Shown here piece after piece: positions 38,019 to 46,920 of a DNA stretch of 64,000 bases. Origin of the DNA: Actinomycetospora endophytica (GTDB lineage Bacteria; Actinomycetota; Actinomycetes; Mycobacteriales; Pseudonocardiaceae); assembly GCF_021026375.1 (NCBI RefSeq), contig NZ_JAJNDB010000007.1, forward strand, positions 124,001 through 188,000, given 5' to 3'. The position numbers and the translations under genes are program-made. The stretch's first letter is position 1, and each line of letters begins with the position of its first letter. Below the pieces are notes generated by a model that was not told the DNA's origin, did not search any database, and was given only the letters and a program-made list of their open reading frames with translations.

Positions 38019-38926
38019 ACGCCGGAGGCGTCGAGGCCTTGGGCCGCGTCGTGGTCGGCCCGGGTCCCGTAGCGGTGCAGCTCCTCGCGGCGGGTGCCGA
38101 GCATGACCTGCCGGTGCGGACGATCCGCCAGCGCCTCGGCCACCACCCGCGCCGAGGTCCCGGCCAGGTAGGGCTCGACCATCGTCACGGTCGGCGCCGC
38201 CGCGTGCTCCGGGGCGAGCGCATCGACGGCGGCCCGGAGCCCGGCGGCGTCGAACGGACGCGGCGTCGTCGTGTAGAGCACGCTCAGGTCCCGTCCCGAC
38301 CGGGCCACCGCCGTCAGTACGGTATCGAGCATCGGCCCGACCGCGACGACCACGCCCTCGCTGCCCTGCCGGATCGTGACCAGTCCGGGCCCGTGGTGCG
38401 GGGCGGCGTTCGTCGCGTCGGAGAGTCGCACGTAGATCCGGCCCTGCGCGGCGATCGCGTCGCGCACCAGACGGTCGGCCTCCTCGGGATGCCCGGGCAC
38501 GTGGACCGTCCAGCCCGGCAGGGTGTCGATCAGCGCGACGTCCTCGGGGGCCTCGTGCGTCCGTCCGCCCCCGCCGACGTCGTAGGACGCGCCGATCGAG
38601 ACGAGCACCGCCCCGCTGTCCTGGTGCCCGAGGTCGAGCTTGAGCTGCTCGAAGGGGCGCTCGACCGCGAACGGGGCGTACGAGTGGATCACCGGACGCA
38701 GCCCGGCGAGCGCGAGCCCGCCGCCGACCCCGACCATCAGCTGTTCCCGGATACCCACGTTGATCACGCGGTCGGGGTGCCGCGCGGCGAGCGCGGGGAC
38801 CGGGTCGGCCGCGGCGGAGATGTCCGCGAGCACCAGGGCGACGCGTTCGTCCCCGTCGACGGCGTCCGCCGCGGCGTGCAGGAACGCCTCGCGCATGGTG
38901 GCCGGGACGGTGAGGGTGGCGGTCAT
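37994..38926 (-). CDS. Transketolase C-terminal section (split transketolase, subunit B)
   Basis: 310 residues from ATG 38926. It carries the pyrimidine-binding and C-terminal domains: LVLADISAAADPVP, INVGIREQLMVGVGGGLALAGLRPV (catalytic Glu in REQ) and YASYDVGGGGRTHEAPEDV-like ASYDVGGGGRTHE, then the transketolase C domain with VVVAVGPMLDTVL. TGATG overlap with the N-terminal section. Two-gene transketolases act in pentose or specialised sugar pathways. The last codons (VCERIWSS) are spelled by the 44-bp palindrome, so the original C-terminus may have been altered by its arrival. Confidence 0.93.
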   Translation of the reverse strand: MTATLTVPATMREAFLHAAADAVDGDERVALVLADISAAADPVPALAARHPDRVINVGIREQLMVGVGGGLALAGLRPVIHSYAPFAVERPFEQLKLDLGHQDSGAVLVSIGASYDVGGGGRTHEAPEDVALIDTLPGWTVHVPGHPEEADRLVRDAIAAQGRIYVRLSDATNAAPHHGPGLVTIRQGSEGVVVAVGPMLDTVLTAVARSGRDLSVLYTTTPRPFDAAGLRAAVDALAPEHAAAPTVTMVEPYLAGTSARVVAEALADRPHRQVMLGTRREELHRYGTRADHDAAQGLDASGVCERIWSS

Positions 38927-39651
38927 CAGGAGTCCTTCCGCTCGACGCGCGCGACAACGGCGAGGGGCCGGTCGTCGTGCGCGGCGTCCAGGGCGATCTC
39001 GATCGCGTCGTGGTCGCGGCCGTCGACGGTGATCGCCCGCCAGCCCTCGGCCAGGAAGCGCTCGGCGAGGCCGGTCTCGCTCCACGTGCCCGGCCAGCCG
39101 TGGGTCGCGGAGGAGTTGTCGACGACGACCGCGGTGAGGTTCGCGAGGCCGCGTCGCCCGGCGTAGGCGATCGCCTCGTGGTTGGAGCCCTCGTCGAGCT
39201 CGGCGTCGCCGACCAGGACGACGACCCGGGGCTCGCCGTCCGGCCTCGTGATCCGTCGCGCCCGCAGGCCGATCGCGGTCCCGACGGCGAGCGGCAGGCC
39301 GTGACCGAGCGACCCGCTGCCGATCTCGACGCCGGGGATCAGCGTCCGGTCGGGGTGGAGGCCGAGGCGCGAGCCGGGACCGGCCCAGTCCACGAGCTCG
39401 GTGGGGTCGAGGAACCCGTGCGCGGCGAGGACCGCGTAGTACGCCATCGGGCCGTGGCCCTTGGAGAGCAGGAAGCGGTCGCGCGCCGGGTCGGCGGGGT
39501 CCGCCGCATCGACCCGCAGCACGCGGCCGTAGAGGACGTGCAGGACGTCCAGCGTGGAGGTGGCGGCGGCCGAGTGCTTCTCGTCGCCGGTCATCAGCGC
39601 CATCAGCCGGCGCAGCTCGTCGGTGGTGACGGGGGGTCGCACGGTGGTCAT
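38926..39651 (-). CDS. Transketolase N-terminal section (split transketolase, subunit A)
   Basis: 241 residues from ATG 39651 (a TTG-initiated extension of five codons is rejected). It carries the pyrophosphate-binding half of the ThDP site: LSKGHGPMAYYAVLAAHGFL, SLGHGLPLAVGTAIG and the GDAELDEGSNHEAIAYA metal motif (GDxE type). It must pair with the section encoded directly downstream to make an enzyme. The small size and absence of a fused C-half are normal for split actinobacterial transketolases. No sugar-pathway neighbours indicate the substrate, although a galactose module lies 7 kb away. Confidence 0.93.
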   Translation of the reverse strand: MTTVRPPVTTDELRRLMALMTGDEKHSAAATSTLDVLHVLYGRVLRVDAADPADPARDRFLLSKGHGPMAYYAVLAAHGFLDPTELVDWAGPGSRLGLHPDRTLIPGVEIGSGSLGHGLPLAVGTAIGLRARRITRPDGEPRVVVLVGDAELDEGSNHEAIAYAGRRGLANLTAVVVDNSSATHGWPGTWSETGLAERFLAEGWRAITVDGRDHDAIEIALDAAHDDRPLAVVARVERKDS

Positions 39652-39694
39652 GGGACGACCGTGCAACCTGGAGCGCGGTTCAGGTCAAGCGTGA

Positions 39695-40453
39695 TTACCT
39701 CAGGAAGCTGCCGAGCACGCCACCCACGCCGTTGACGCCTCCGACGCCGCTCTGCTGACCACCGCCGGTACCGGAGATCGCGCTGAGCGGCACCTCCTCG
39801 GAGGCCTGCACGACGACGAACCCGCGCCCCGCGAACGCCATCGTGAACGACTCGCCCGTGGTCCGGCCGATGAACATCCCGATCCCGAACTGCTCCACCC
39901 GGTGCACACCGACCTGCAGCTCGGCCGACCACGCGATCGCGGCCTGCGGGTCGGCGTAGGTCGGGGCGTCGACGGTGAGCACCACCGGCGAGCCCTTCGC
40001 GGTGATCGCGAGCCGACCCCGGCCGCGGAAGACGCAGTTGAACAGGCCCGCCCCGCCGATCGAGCCCGCTCCGGAGACCATCTGGATGTCGTAGGACAGG
40101 CTCGGCTCGAACGCGAGGACGTTCTTCCCGTTGATCGTGAGGGCGTCGTCGGGACCCTCGAGGTCGATGATGTGCACGTCGGCGGCCGCGTCGGCGAGGA
40201 AGACGTCGCCGCGCCCCGACAGCCGCATGAGGGGCACGCCCTCGCCGGTGATCTTCTGTTTGACGAACCCGCCGATCCCGCCCGCGCCCTTCGCCTCGAA
40301 CTGGACGTCACCCTGGTAGGCGACCATCGAGCCCTGGCGCGCGAGGACCTCGCCGTCGAGCTCGATCTTGAGCATCTTCGAGTTCTGCAGGCGCAGTCCC
40401 GGCTGGGCGGACTCCTGCTCCTGGTTCTCCGGGGCGAACAGATGGCTGCGCAT
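39695..40453 (-). CDS. AIM24-family protein
   Basis: 252 residues from ATG 40453. MRSHLFAPENQEQES opens an AIM24 (DUF124/TerB-like beta-helix) protein: LDGEVLARQGSMVAYQGDV, FVKQKITGEGVPLMRLSGRGDVFLA, then SGAGSIGGAGLFNCVFRGRGRL and FAGRGFVVVQASEEVP. The C-terminus is Gly-rich (GVGGVNGVGGVLGS). In yeast Aim24 is mitochondrial inner-membrane associated; bacterial members have no fixed role and often occur with stress (Ter) genes, none of which are here. Tandem on the minus strand with the transketolase and GNAT genes. Confidence 0.9.
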   Translation of the reverse strand: MRSHLFAPENQEQESAQPGLRLQNSKMLKIELDGEVLARQGSMVAYQGDVQFEAKGAGGIGGFVKQKITGEGVPLMRLSGRGDVFLADAAADVHIIDLEGPDDALTINGKNVLAFEPSLSYDIQMVSGAGSIGGAGLFNCVFRGRGRLAITAKGSPVVLTVDAPTYADPQAAIAWSAELQVGVHRVEQFGIGMFIGRTTGESFTMAFAGRGFVVVQASEEVPLSAISGTGGGQQSGVGGVNGVGGVLGSFLR

Positions 40454-40519
40454 CGAGGCCTCCTAGTGACTCACGGTGCTCGGATCAGGGAAGTGTGCCC
40501 CAGATCATCCGTCTCGCGA

Positions 40520-41023
40520 TCACGAAGAGTCAACGACGCGGCGGGCCATGATCAGCGAGGAGCGCAGCGACCCGTCGTGACGCCGGTAGTGCCGGTCGCG
40601 CAGCCCCTCGACGGTGAACCCGGCGCCCGCGTAGAGCGCGATCGCGCGGCCGTTGTCGGGCCACACCTCGAGGTCGACCTTGTGCGCCCCGGTCGTCCGG
40701 GCGTGCTCGAGCACGGCGTCGAGCAGCCCGCGCCCGCCGCCCCGGCCGCGGGCGTCGGGCAGCAGCATCATCCCGATCGAGAGCACTCCGGAGATCCGCT
40801 CGAGGGCGGTGGTCACACCGACGACCCGCTCCCCGTCGCGCAGCACCCATACCCCGCCGCGGCCGTCGCCGTCGATCAGGGTGCGCAGCCCCGCGGCGCG
40901 GGCCGCGACGTCGACCGGTGGCTGCGCCCCGATCGTCCCCTCCTCGGCGACGACGGCGGCGATCGCCGCGGCGGCCTCGACGTCGTCCTCCGTGGCGGCC
41001 CGGATCTCCACGCCGTCCAGCAT
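40520..41023 (-). CDS. GNAT-family N-acetyltransferase
   Basis: 167 residues from ATG 41023. VEIRAATEDDVEAAAAIAAVV is a typical GNAT beginning; LLPDARGRGGGRGLLDAVLEHA contains the acetyl-CoA pyrophosphate loop (R/Q-x2-G-x-G/A as RGRGGGRG), and LEVWPDNGRAIALYAGAGFTVEGL with RDRHYRRHDGSLRSSLIM is the RimI/phosphinothricin-type C-terminal half. Substrate unknown. It lies 13 nt after the sortase gene's stop in the same direction and is probably cotranscribed. Confidence 0.9.
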   Translation of the reverse strand: MLDGVEIRAATEDDVEAAAAIAAVVAEEGTIGAQPPVDVAARAAGLRTLIDGDGRGGVWVLRDGERVVGVTTALERISGVLSIGMMLLPDARGRGGGRGLLDAVLEHARTTGAHKVDLEVWPDNGRAIALYAGAGFTVEGLRDRHYRRHDGSLRSSLIMARRVVDSS

Positions 41024-41036
41024 GCCCCGCCCGGGC

Positions 41037-43367
41037 TCAGCGCGCCGACGCGTAGACGACGACGTTGTCCTCGTAGGACCGCGCCGCCCGGTCGAACGCC
41101 CCGCCGCAGGTGATCAGCCGCAGCGACGGGCCGACCGTCGGCGCGTAGACCTTGTCGGCCGGGAACGCGTCCTTGTCGACGGTCTCGATCGCGTCGACCG
41201 CGAAGTGGGCGACGGTGCCGTCGCTGCGCGGCACGTCGATCGTGTCGCCCGGCTTCAGGTCGCGCAGGTGGTAGAAGACGCCCGGCCCCTGCCAGGAGTC
41301 GACGTGGCCGACCATGACGGCCGTACCGGGGTCGCCGGGGGTCGCGCCCTCGCCGTACCACCCGACGTCATGGGAGGTGGCCGGCGCCTGGAGCGCGCCC
41401 GTCCTGTCGAGGCCGAGCGACCCGACGTCGCGGGCGTCGATCCCCGCGGCGGGCACGACGAGGCCGGACGGGTGAGCGGCGATCGGCGCCGCCGGGGCGA
41501 GGGCGACCGGGCCGCGGACGGCGCGGGCGGGCGCGCGGACGCTCAGGGGGACCAGCGGGGAGGAGGCGGCCTGGGTGGTTGCGGCCGGGGCGGGTGCGGC
41601 CGGCGCGGTCGCCGGGCGGGCGGCGAGGGCGACGAGGGGCGACGTGGTCGATCGGGTCAGGCGCTCGGTCAGCGACACGAGCGCCGAGCTCGGGGCGGCG
41701 ATGGCCGCGGGCGAGGTGGCGGGCGCGGGGGAGGCCGCGTGCACGTTGACCGGGACCAGCCGGCTCTCCTGGGCGGCCATCCCGCCGAAGCCCGCCGGGA
41801 CCCCGCCCCGGGGCTGCTTGCCCGACCGCGGGGTGGGGCTGGGGCGCTGGGCGGGCGCGCTCGACGCGGGCGCGGGGCTCGCGGGCGCGGGGCTCGCGGG
41901 CGCGGGGCTCGCGGGGAAGGCCGAGGCGGCATCGGCGACCGCGGTGACGGCGAGCGCGCCCTTGGCGTCCCGCCCGACGACGACGGTGGCGACCGCCGTG
42001 CTCGCGACCGGCACCGTCGCGACGGCGCTCTCCCCGTTCGTCGTGCGGACGTCCATCGTCCAGGTCTTGGCGTCGACCTCCGCGTACGAGGAGCCCGAGC
42101 CGTAGAACAGGCCCTGGGCGAGGGTCCCGCCGCCGCGGGCGATGACGTCGAGGGGCCCGACTCCGTCGGCCGCCGAGACGACCCGGACGAAGCCCTTCCC
42201 CGGCGGGGCCGCGGTCGTGCCGTCGTTGAGCACCTCGGCCTGGGGCGTCGAGTTCGGGCCGACGTCGACGAAGGCCGCCGTCTGCGCCGTGCGCGGACCG
42301 ACGGCGACGGAGGCGGTGAGCGCGGCCGGGGTCGTCGGGGCGGCGCCGGCCGGCCGGGCCTCGAGCGTGTACACGCCGGGTGACCCGGTCAGGTAGGAGC
42401 TCACGGTCCGGTAGGTGACGTCGGAGGCGACGCGTGTCAGGGGGAGCCCCGGCCCGGAGACGTACATGTCGACCGCGCCCGTCGACGGCGAGAGGTGCGC
42501 GACCCGGAGCACACCCTGGTCACCGGTCGGCGGGCCGAAGAGCTGCAGCGACGCCGGGAGGGCAGGGGTGTCGATGAGGCCGGCGAGGACGTCGGCGGGC
42601 GCGATCAGGGGAGCGGTGGCCGCGAGCGGCGTCGAGGGGGTGACGACGGGCAGCGCCACGGCCGGGAACGACACCGGCGGGACCGACACCGACGGCACGG
42701 ACACCGAGGGCACGGACACCGGTGGGACCGATACCGAGGGCACGGACACCGACGGCACGGACACCGACGGCACCGAGGCCCCGGGGAGTTGCACCGCCGG
42801 GGTCTGCGCCGACGGCAGCTGCACCTGAGGCGTCTGCACCGAGGGCAGGTTCACCGCGGGCGTCTTCACCTCGGGGAGCTGCACCTGGGGCGTCTGCACC
42901 GCCGGGAGCTTCACGGCCGGCACCGACACGGCCGGGGCCTGGGCCGCGCCGGACCCGGAGTCGTGCGACGCCGACGACGAGGACCCGGAGGACACCTTCG
43001 AAGGCGACCCCGAGACCCCGTCGAGCACCTTCGGCAGGACGCCGGAGCCGGACTTCGAGCCGGCCGCCGTCGACGATCCGGAACCGGACGACTTCGACGC
43101 CCCCGACTTCGACGACCCCGACTCCGACGAGCCGGACGTCGAGCCCGAGAGCGCCCCACCCAGATCGAGCGCCGGGCTGCCCGACCCCGACTGCGACCCG
43201 GACGACCCCGAGCCATCCCCGGACCCGTCGTCGTGATCTGCCAGCAGGAGGTGCCCGCCCGCGGCGAGCACGGTCGGCGGTCCGCCCGGTGTCGACGTCC
43301 CCGCCACGACGAGTCCGAGAGCCGAGGTGATCACCACTGCCGTCGCCGCCCGCGCACTGCGTCTCAT
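41037..43367 (-). CDS. Class F sortase fused to a DUF4397 and repeat-rich extracellular region
   Basis: 776 residues from ATG 43367. Signal/anchor helix (residues 8-28), then a Ser/Gly-rich region (40-140), PAV/PQV tripeptide-type tracts, a VPSVSVP/VPPVSVP pentapeptide array (about 190-235), a DUF4397 beta domain (LRVAHLSPSTGAVDMYVSG to TVVVGRDAKG), a Pro/Ala linker with three ASPAP units, and a C-terminal sortase: H688 in MVGHVDSWQGPGVFYHL, C754 in LRLITCGG and the Arg in AARSYEDNVVVYA. Typical class F sortases are about 200-250 residues, so the enzyme here is tethered to a large wall-spanning arm. Cell-wall sorting or pilin-like crosslinking is expected; no LPXTG-type substrate is encoded nearby. 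Confidence 0.88.
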   Translation of the reverse strand: MRRSARAATAVVITSALGLVVAGTSTPGGPPTVLAAGGHLLLADHDDGSGDGSGSSGSQSGSGSPALDLGGALSGSTSGSSESGSSKSGASKSSGSGSSTAAGSKSGSGVLPKVLDGVSGSPSKVSSGSSSSASHDSGSGAAQAPAVSVPAVKLPAVQTPQVQLPEVKTPAVNLPSVQTPQVQLPSAQTPAVQLPGASVPSVSVPSVSVPSVSVPPVSVPSVSVPSVSVPPVSFPAVALPVVTPSTPLAATAPLIAPADVLAGLIDTPALPASLQLFGPPTGDQGVLRVAHLSPSTGAVDMYVSGPGLPLTRVASDVTYRTVSSYLTGSPGVYTLEARPAGAAPTTPAALTASVAVGPRTAQTAAFVDVGPNSTPQAEVLNDGTTAAPPGKGFVRVVSAADGVGPLDVIARGGGTLAQGLFYGSGSSYAEVDAKTWTMDVRTTNGESAVATVPVASTAVATVVVGRDAKGALAVTAVADAASAFPASPAPASPAPASPAPASSAPAQRPSPTPRSGKQPRGGVPAGFGGMAAQESRLVPVNVHAASPAPATSPAAIAAPSSALVSLTERLTRSTTSPLVALAARPATAPAAPAPAATTQAASSPLVPLSVRAPARAVRGPVALAPAAPIAAHPSGLVVPAAGIDARDVGSLGLDRTGALQAPATSHDVGWYGEGATPGDPGTAVMVGHVDSWQGPGVFYHLRDLKPGDTIDVPRSDGTVAHFAVDAIETVDKDAFPADKVYAPTVGPSLRLITCGGAFDRAARSYEDNVVVYASAR
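42667..42777 (-). repeat. 15-bp tandem repeats encoding VPSVS pentapeptides
   Basis: About seven units of GGCACGGACACCGAC-like 15-mers (minus strand: GTC GGT GTC CGT GCC), coding for V-P-[SP]-V-S. Variation between units is by single bases (GAGGG/GACGG/GGTGG), showing in-frame expansion inside the sortase gene. Confidence 0.85.
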
Positions 43368-43523
43368 CCGGGTGCCGCTCCCGTTCGCATGGGGTCGATC
43401 CCTCCGGCGGGGACCCACCACTCACCGGTGGAACGACGTTCACTCGTCCGCGTGACGCCGTTCGGCCGAGTATCGCAGCGTGACGGAGAGCGCACGCTCC
43501 GGGTGGCAGGCACGATCAGGGGC

Positions 43524-44660
43524 ATGACCGACCCCACGCCCGGGCGGGCGCTGCCGTTGGAGGGTGTCCTCGTCGTGGCCTGCGAGCAGGCGGTCGCCGC
43601 GCCGCTCGCCACCCGTCACCTCGCCGACCTGGGCGCTCGGGTGATCAAGGTCGAGCGAACGGGCCGCGGCGACTTCGCGCGCGACTACGACACCGTCGTG
43701 CACGGCCTCTCCAGCCACTTCGTCTGGCTGAACCGGTCTAAGGAATCGGTCAGCGCCGACCTCAAGGACCCGGACCAGCTCGCCCGCGTCCGCGACCTGA
43801 TCGCGGGGGCCGACGTCTTCGTCCAGAACTTCGCGCCGGGCGCGGCCGAGCGGCTCGGGCTCGGCGCGGACGACCTCCGTCGGGACCATCCGGGCCTGAT
43901 CCACTGCAGCATCTCCGGCTACGGCTCGACCGGCCCGTACCGCGACGCCAAGGCCTACGACCTGCTGATCCAGGCCGAGGCCGGACTGGTCTCGGTGACC
44001 GGCACCGAGGACCACCCGGCCAAGGCGGGGATCCCCGCCGCGGACATCGGGGCCGGGATGTACGCGTTCTCCGGCATCCTCGCCGCGCTCTACGACCGGG
44101 AGCGCACCGGCGAGGGGACCACCTTCGAGGTCAGCCTGTTCGACGCGCTCTCCGAGTGGATGGGCTTCCCGCTGCAGTACGCGGCCGGCAGCGGCCACGC
44201 CCCCGTCCGGGCCGGGACGAGCCATCCGGCCATCGCGCCGTACGGGGCGTTCGCGGCCGGCGACGGCGTGGAGGTCGTCTTCGGCATCCAGAACGAGCGG
44301 GAGTGGGAGCGCTTCTGCGAGGTCGTGCTCGACGACCCCGGGGTCGCCACCGACGAGCGCTTCGCCAGCGGCTCGGCGCGCGTCGAGAACCGTCCCGCGC
44401 TGCACGGGGCGATCGACGCGGTGCTCGCCGGGCTGACCGGCGACGAGCTCGTCGAGCGGCTCGAGCGGGCGGGCGTCGCCAACGCCCGCCGTCGAACGCT
44501 CGACGAGGTCCTCACCCACCCCCAGCACGAACAGCGCGGACGCTTCGTCGAGGTGGACAGCTCCGCCGGGCCCGTCCGGACGTTGCTGCCGCCGATCACG
44601 TTCGACGACGGCCGCACCCCGCGGATGGGCCCGATCCCGGACGTCGGGCCCGGGGTCTGA
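43524..44660 (+). CDS. CaiB/BaiF-family CoA transferase (class III)
   Basis: 378 residues from ATG 43524. LEGVLVVACEQAVAAPLATRHLADLGARVIKVERTGRGDFARDYD (in pieces LATRHLADLGARVIKVE and GRGDFAR) is the class III start; the catalytic Asp is in AKAYDLLIQAEAGL; GIPAADIGAGMYAFSGILAALY is conserved. It exchanges CoA between carboxylic acids via an aspartyl-CoA thioester. Substrate unknown. A CACGAT box 7 nt before the start could be a weak -10. Convergent with the small symporter partner. Confidence 0.93.
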   Translation: MTDPTPGRALPLEGVLVVACEQAVAAPLATRHLADLGARVIKVERTGRGDFARDYDTVVHGLSSHFVWLNRSKESVSADLKDPDQLARVRDLIAGADVFVQNFAPGAAERLGLGADDLRRDHPGLIHCSISGYGSTGPYRDAKAYDLLIQAEAGLVSVTGTEDHPAKAGIPAADIGAGMYAFSGILAALYDRERTGEGTTFEVSLFDALSEWMGFPLQYAAGSGHAPVRAGTSHPAIAPYGAFAAGDGVEVVFGIQNEREWERFCEVVLDDPGVATDERFASGSARVENRPALHGAIDAVLAGLTGDELVERLERAGVANARRRTLDEVLTHPQHEQRGRFVEVDSSAGPVRTLLPPITFDDGRTPRMGPIPDVGPGV

Positions 44661-44664
44661 CGAG

Positions 44665-44946
44665 CTACTCCTCCTCGGTGACGTCGATGCCGAGGGGGCG
44701 CAGCCGCGCCCAGATCAGGAAGATCGCGGCGACGACGAGCAGGGCGATGCCGGTCCAGAGGTTGATCTCCGTGCCGGCCGCCCGGGCGAGCTGCTCGGGC
44801 CCGTCCAGCGCGCCCCGGATCACGAGGATCACGCCGTAGACGCCCATCAGCACGCCGATGACGTAGCGCAGGTCGAACAGCCGCTGCATCCGGCTGCCGG
44901 TCGCGACGGTGGACTGCGGCTGACCGGGTTCCGTCGGTTCGCTCAT
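44665..44946 (-). CDS. Small two-helix membrane protein, partner of the SSS symporter
   Basis: 93 residues from ATG 44946, 14 nt after the symporter stop. Hydrophilic N-terminus MSEPTEPGQPQSTVATGSR, then two transmembrane helices (YVIGVLMGVYGVILVIRGAL; WTGIALLVVAAIFLIWARL) and an acidic end DVTEEE. Several SSS symporters are encoded with such a short 'helper' membrane protein. An operon partner is inferred from spacing; function unproven. Confidence 0.82.
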   Translation of the reverse strand: MSEPTEPGQPQSTVATGSRMQRLFDLRYVIGVLMGVYGVILVIRGALDGPEQLARAAGTEINLWTGIALLVVAAIFLIWARLRPLGIDVTEEE

Positions 44947-44960
44947 GGTGACTCCCGGGC

Positions 44961-46622
44961 TCAGGCGAAGATGATGTTGAGGACGACGGTGATCGCGAGC
45001 GCGAGGCCGCCGAGCAGGATCGGCTTGCGGTACCAGACCCGCTCCTTGGGCTGGCGCAGCGTCGGCACCACCCCGTCGGCACCGGGCACGCCGTAGACGA
45101 TCCCGGCGAGGCGCTCGGGCTCGGGCCGCGTGGTGGCGAGCGAGACCAGCACCGTGACGACCACGTCCACGATGAACGCGGCACCGGCCTGGTAGAAGCT
45201 CGTCGCGATCCCGGAGCCGAAGTCGACGACGCCGGCCTCGGCCAGCACGAAGACCAGCGTCCCGGCGAGCACGCCGGACCCCAGACCGGAGAAGCCGCCC
45301 CAGCCGGTGGTGCGCTTCCAGAACATGCCGAGGATGAAGGTCGCGAAGATCGGCGCGTTGAAGATCCCGAACAGCGACTGCAGGTAGGTCATGATGTTGT
45401 TGAAGGACGACGCCAGGAGCGCGGTCCCGATCGCGATCACGACGCCGACGAGGGTCACCCACCGGCCCGCCGTCAGGTAGTAGCGGTCGCCGCGGCCCTT
45501 GGCGAGGTAGGGCTGGAGCAGGTCGTAGGTGACCACGGTGTTGAGGCTGGAGACGTTGGCCGCGACGCCGGCCATGAACGAGGCGAACAGGCCGGTCAGC
45601 GCGATGCCGAGGACGCCCTCGGGCAGCAGCTGCCCGATCAGGGCGGGGATGGCGTCGTTGTACTCCAGGCCGCCGGAGGCCTCGTTGCCGAAGTTCGGGA
45701 TGGCGATGAGGGCGACGAGGCCGGGGATGATCGTGAGGGCCGGGATGAAGATCTTCGGGAACGCGGCGATCAGCGGGGTGCGCTGGGACGCCGACCGGTC
45801 CTTCGCCGACAGCGCCCGCTGGATCTCGGCGAAGTTCGTCGTCCAGTAGCCGAAGCTCAGCACGAAGCCGAGACCGAGAACGATCGAGATCCAGTTCGCG
45901 CCGATCGGATTGGTGACGCTGCCGATCCCGGTGCCCTGCCAGGCGTGCAGGCCCTCGGAGCCGAGCGCGGACTGCGTGACCTTGTCGGCCAGCGCGTGGA
46001 AGCCGCCGACGTGGCGGACCGCCACGATCGCCAACGGGATGAGCCCGGCGAGGATGACGAAGAACTGCAGTACCTCGCCGTAGATCGCGGAGCCCAGGCC
46101 GCCGAAGCCGATGTAGACGAGCACCACCGCGGCGGAGAGCACGATGCCCCAGATCTGGGGCAGGCCGAGCAGGGCGTTGAGCACGATGGCCAGCGCGTAC
46201 AGGTTGACGCCGGCGATGAGCACCGAGGCGACCGCGAAGACGACCGCGTTGAGCACGTGGGTGTAGTTGCCGAACCGGAGGCGCAGGAACTCCGGCACCG
46301 ACCGGACCTTGGACCGGTAGTAGAAGGGCATCATCACGATGCCGAGGAAGACCATCGCCGGGACGGCGCCGATCCAGTAGTAGTGCACCGTCGCGACGCC
46401 GTACTCGGCGCCGTTCGCGGCCATGCCGATGATCTCCGTCGCGCCCAGGTTGGCGGCGACGAACGCCAGACCGGTGACCCACGCGGGGAGCGACCGGCCG
46501 GCGAGGAGGAAGTCCGCGCTCGTCCCGACGGCGCGGCGCGCGACGACGCCGATGCCCAGGACGACGACGAAGTAGAGCGCCAGGAGCGTGTAGTCCAGCC
46601 ATCCCGGATTCAGGCGCAGCAT
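44961..46622 (-). CDS. Sodium:solute symporter (SSS family), probable galactose/sugar uptake
   Basis: 553 residues from ATG 46622, with AAGGGG about 6 nt before; longer readings run into the operator region. About 14 transmembrane helices. The SSS signatures are ANLGATEIIGMAANGAEYG, GFGGLGSAIYGEVLQFF and GIALTGLFASFMAGVAANVSSLNTVVTYDL (in pieces LTGLFASFMAG and VSSLNTVVTYD). It is divergent from a galT-galK-lacI unit, so galactose is the natural guess (vSGLT-like), but the sequence alone does not prove the substrate. A LacI-type operator lies over its promoter. Confidence 0.92.
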   Translation of the reverse strand: MLRLNPGWLDYTLLALYFVVVLGIGVVARRAVGTSADFLLAGRSLPAWVTGLAFVAANLGATEIIGMAANGAEYGVATVHYYWIGAVPAMVFLGIVMMPFYYRSKVRSVPEFLRLRFGNYTHVLNAVVFAVASVLIAGVNLYALAIVLNALLGLPQIWGIVLSAAVVLVYIGFGGLGSAIYGEVLQFFVILAGLIPLAIVAVRHVGGFHALADKVTQSALGSEGLHAWQGTGIGSVTNPIGANWISIVLGLGFVLSFGYWTTNFAEIQRALSAKDRSASQRTPLIAAFPKIFIPALTIIPGLVALIAIPNFGNEASGGLEYNDAIPALIGQLLPEGVLGIALTGLFASFMAGVAANVSSLNTVVTYDLLQPYLAKGRGDRYYLTAGRWVTLVGVVIAIGTALLASSFNNIMTYLQSLFGIFNAPIFATFILGMFWKRTTGWGGFSGLGSGVLAGTLVFVLAEAGVVDFGSGIATSFYQAGAAFIVDVVVTVLVSLATTRPEPERLAGIVYGVPGADGVVPTLRQPKERVWYRKPILLGGLALAITVVLNIIFA

Positions 46623-46662
46623 CGCGACCCCTTGCAGTGAGCGGAGTTCCGAGAAGGTTCCC

Positions 46663-46677
46663 GTGAACGTTATCGTA
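46663..46677. promoter_or_regulatory. LacI-family operator and symporter promoter
   Basis: GTGAACGTTATC at 46663-46674 has the central AACGTT of LacI-family operators, and TACGAT on the minus strand (46677-46672) is a -10 for the symporter. The operator thus overlaps the promoter, 80-90 nt before the galT unit, and the LacI-type gene terminates that unit. Confidence 0.6.
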
Positions 46678-46753
46678 AGGCGGGCCACAGGTTCACCCGT
46701 GCGAGCGGTGGACGTCAAGAGGGCATGAAGCTCCGAGGTGAGGAGGGCGATCG

Positions 46754-46920
46754 ATGACGACGCCGGACGATGACCCGACGCGGGGGAGCGGCTCTCCTGA
46801 CTCCGACGGTCCGCGGGATCACTCCGCCGGGACGACGACGAGGGCCACCACCGTGGGCCTCGTCGTCACCGAGGAGCGCCTCGCCGACGGCCGCCGCATC
46901 ACGTACTACGGGATCTCCCG

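Noticed and set aside
42667-42777. CRISPR-like array
   Set aside because: Units are 15 bp, in frame, without spacers, and code for a proline/valine pentapeptide in the sortase protein.
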